The notes beneath the pieces are model-generated. The model saw only the letters and a program-made list of their open reading frames with translations. It ran no database searches and had not been told where the DNA came from. The position numbers and the translations under genes are program-made. This document shows, in pieces, positions 6,999 through 7,214 of a stretch of 7,214 bases of DNA (positions are counted from its first letter, which is position 1; every line of letters begins with the position of its first letter). This stretch comes from Desulfobulbus sp. (lineage in GTDB: Bacteria > Desulfobacterota > Desulfobulbia > Desulfobulbales > Desulfobulbaceae). The stretch covers positions 1 through 7,214 of the forward strand of contig JAUVLX010000175.1 of NCBI GenBank assembly GCA_030600525.1, read 5' to 3'.

Positions 6999-7030
6999 GC
7001 ACGGTTTAGTTGAAAAACCGTGCTTTTTTT
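6999..7030 (+). terminator. Intrinsic terminator of the pta-dehydrogenase transcript
   Basis: GCACGGTTT (6999-7007) and AAACCGTGC (7015-7023) form a perfect 9-bp stem with a 7-nt loop, followed at once by seven T residues (7024-7030). This is a textbook plus-strand Rho-independent terminator. It ends the message about 225 nt after the dehydrogenase stop and separates it from the next gene. The opposite strand has no T-run directly after the stem, so it is one-directional. Confidence 0.9.
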
Positions 7031-7031
7031 C

Positions 7032-7059
7032 TTGCCTTTTAACGTGTCCGTATTGTATT
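7032..7059 (+). promoter_or_regulatory. Candidate promoter of the right-edge gene
   Basis: TTGCCT (7032-7037) and TGTATT (7054-7059) are spaced by 16 nt, matching the sigma70 boxes at four positions each. It lies directly after the terminator and about 30 nt before the ATG, a sensible place for a promoter, but the match is weak. Confidence 0.25.
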
Positions 7060-7088
7060 TATACGTGCATTTTAAAGGGAGTTTATTC

Positions 7089-7214
7089 ATGGCTAAACCA
7101 ATAACAGGAAAAACTCACGTCGGAGAACGGCGTGAAAATCGTCCGAATGGCGACATTTATGTCTATGAACGGATTACGGCCTACAACGAAAAGACCGGAA
7201 AAACCTATACGGTC
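7089..7214 (+). CDS. Probable insertion-sequence transposase (partial, first 42 codons)
   Basis: The ATG at 7089 follows AAGGGAG (7075-7081) at 7 nt spacing, and the frame stays open to the window edge. The N terminus MAKPITGKTHVGERRENRPN followed by GDIYVYERITAYNEKTGK resembles the start of IS4/IS1634-type DDE transposases, where a basic segment precedes a YVYE-like strand and a charged turn. The catalytic domain is not in the window, so this rests on the N-terminal pattern from memory of the family. If correct, the left end of the element should lie shortly upstream, but no terminal repeat can be recognised without the right end. The alternative is an uncharacterised small basic protein. 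Confidence 0.5.
   Translation, partial: MAKPITGKTHVGERRENRPNGDIYVYERITAYNEKTGKTYTV

Overview
This window looks like a piece of an anaerobic Gram-negative chromosome, most plausibly a sulfate-reducing or related Desulfobacterota (Desulfobulbales-like). That is an inference from three things: the long three-domain phosphotransacetylase, its pairing with a fused FAD/Fe-S D-lactate-dehydrogenase-type enzyme, and moderate base composition. No rRNA or other marker gene is present to confirm it.

Layout. (1) Bases 1-968, minus strand: a sensor or transport-type periplasmic substrate-binding domain with a signal peptide. It is cut by the left edge of the window, so any transmitter domain would lie outside. 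(2) Bases 969-1772: an unusually long (about 800 bp) divergent intergenic region without a credible gene. It carries a minus-strand sigma70-like promoter candidate, a cluster of nested inverted repeats (1186-1306), an A/T tract, two further dyads, a good sigma54-type -24/-12 match (1627-1642), and a perfect 19-bp palindrome lying over that promoter. (3) Bases 1773-3887: pta, phosphate acetyltransferase. (4) Bases 3973-6804: a 943-residue FAD plus [4Fe-4S] plus CCG-domain D-2-hydroxyacid dehydrogenase, best read as a quinone-linked D-lactate dehydrogenase (Dld-II/YdiJ-like). (5) Bases 6805-7088: a 3' region with one GC-rich hairpin and a textbook intrinsic terminator (6999-7030). (6) Bases 7089-7214: the first 42 codons of a probable insertion-sequence transposase, cut by the right edge.

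How it may work together. D-lactate is oxidised to pyruvate by the FAD/Fe-S enzyme, pyruvate is converted to acetyl-CoA (by an enzyme not in the window), and Pta converts acetyl-CoA to acetyl phosphate, from which acetate kinase (also not in the window) would make ATP. The two genes are co-directional, 85 bp apart, with no terminator visible between them, and end at one strong terminator, so a two-gene operon is likely. Lactate-oxidation operons of Desulfovibrio are known to be controlled by sigma54 with an enhancer-binding protein. The -24/-12 element plus an upstream dyad seen here would fit the same logic, with the divergent sensor gene as a candidate signal input. That regulatory model is inference, and no wholly new biological system is evident in the window.
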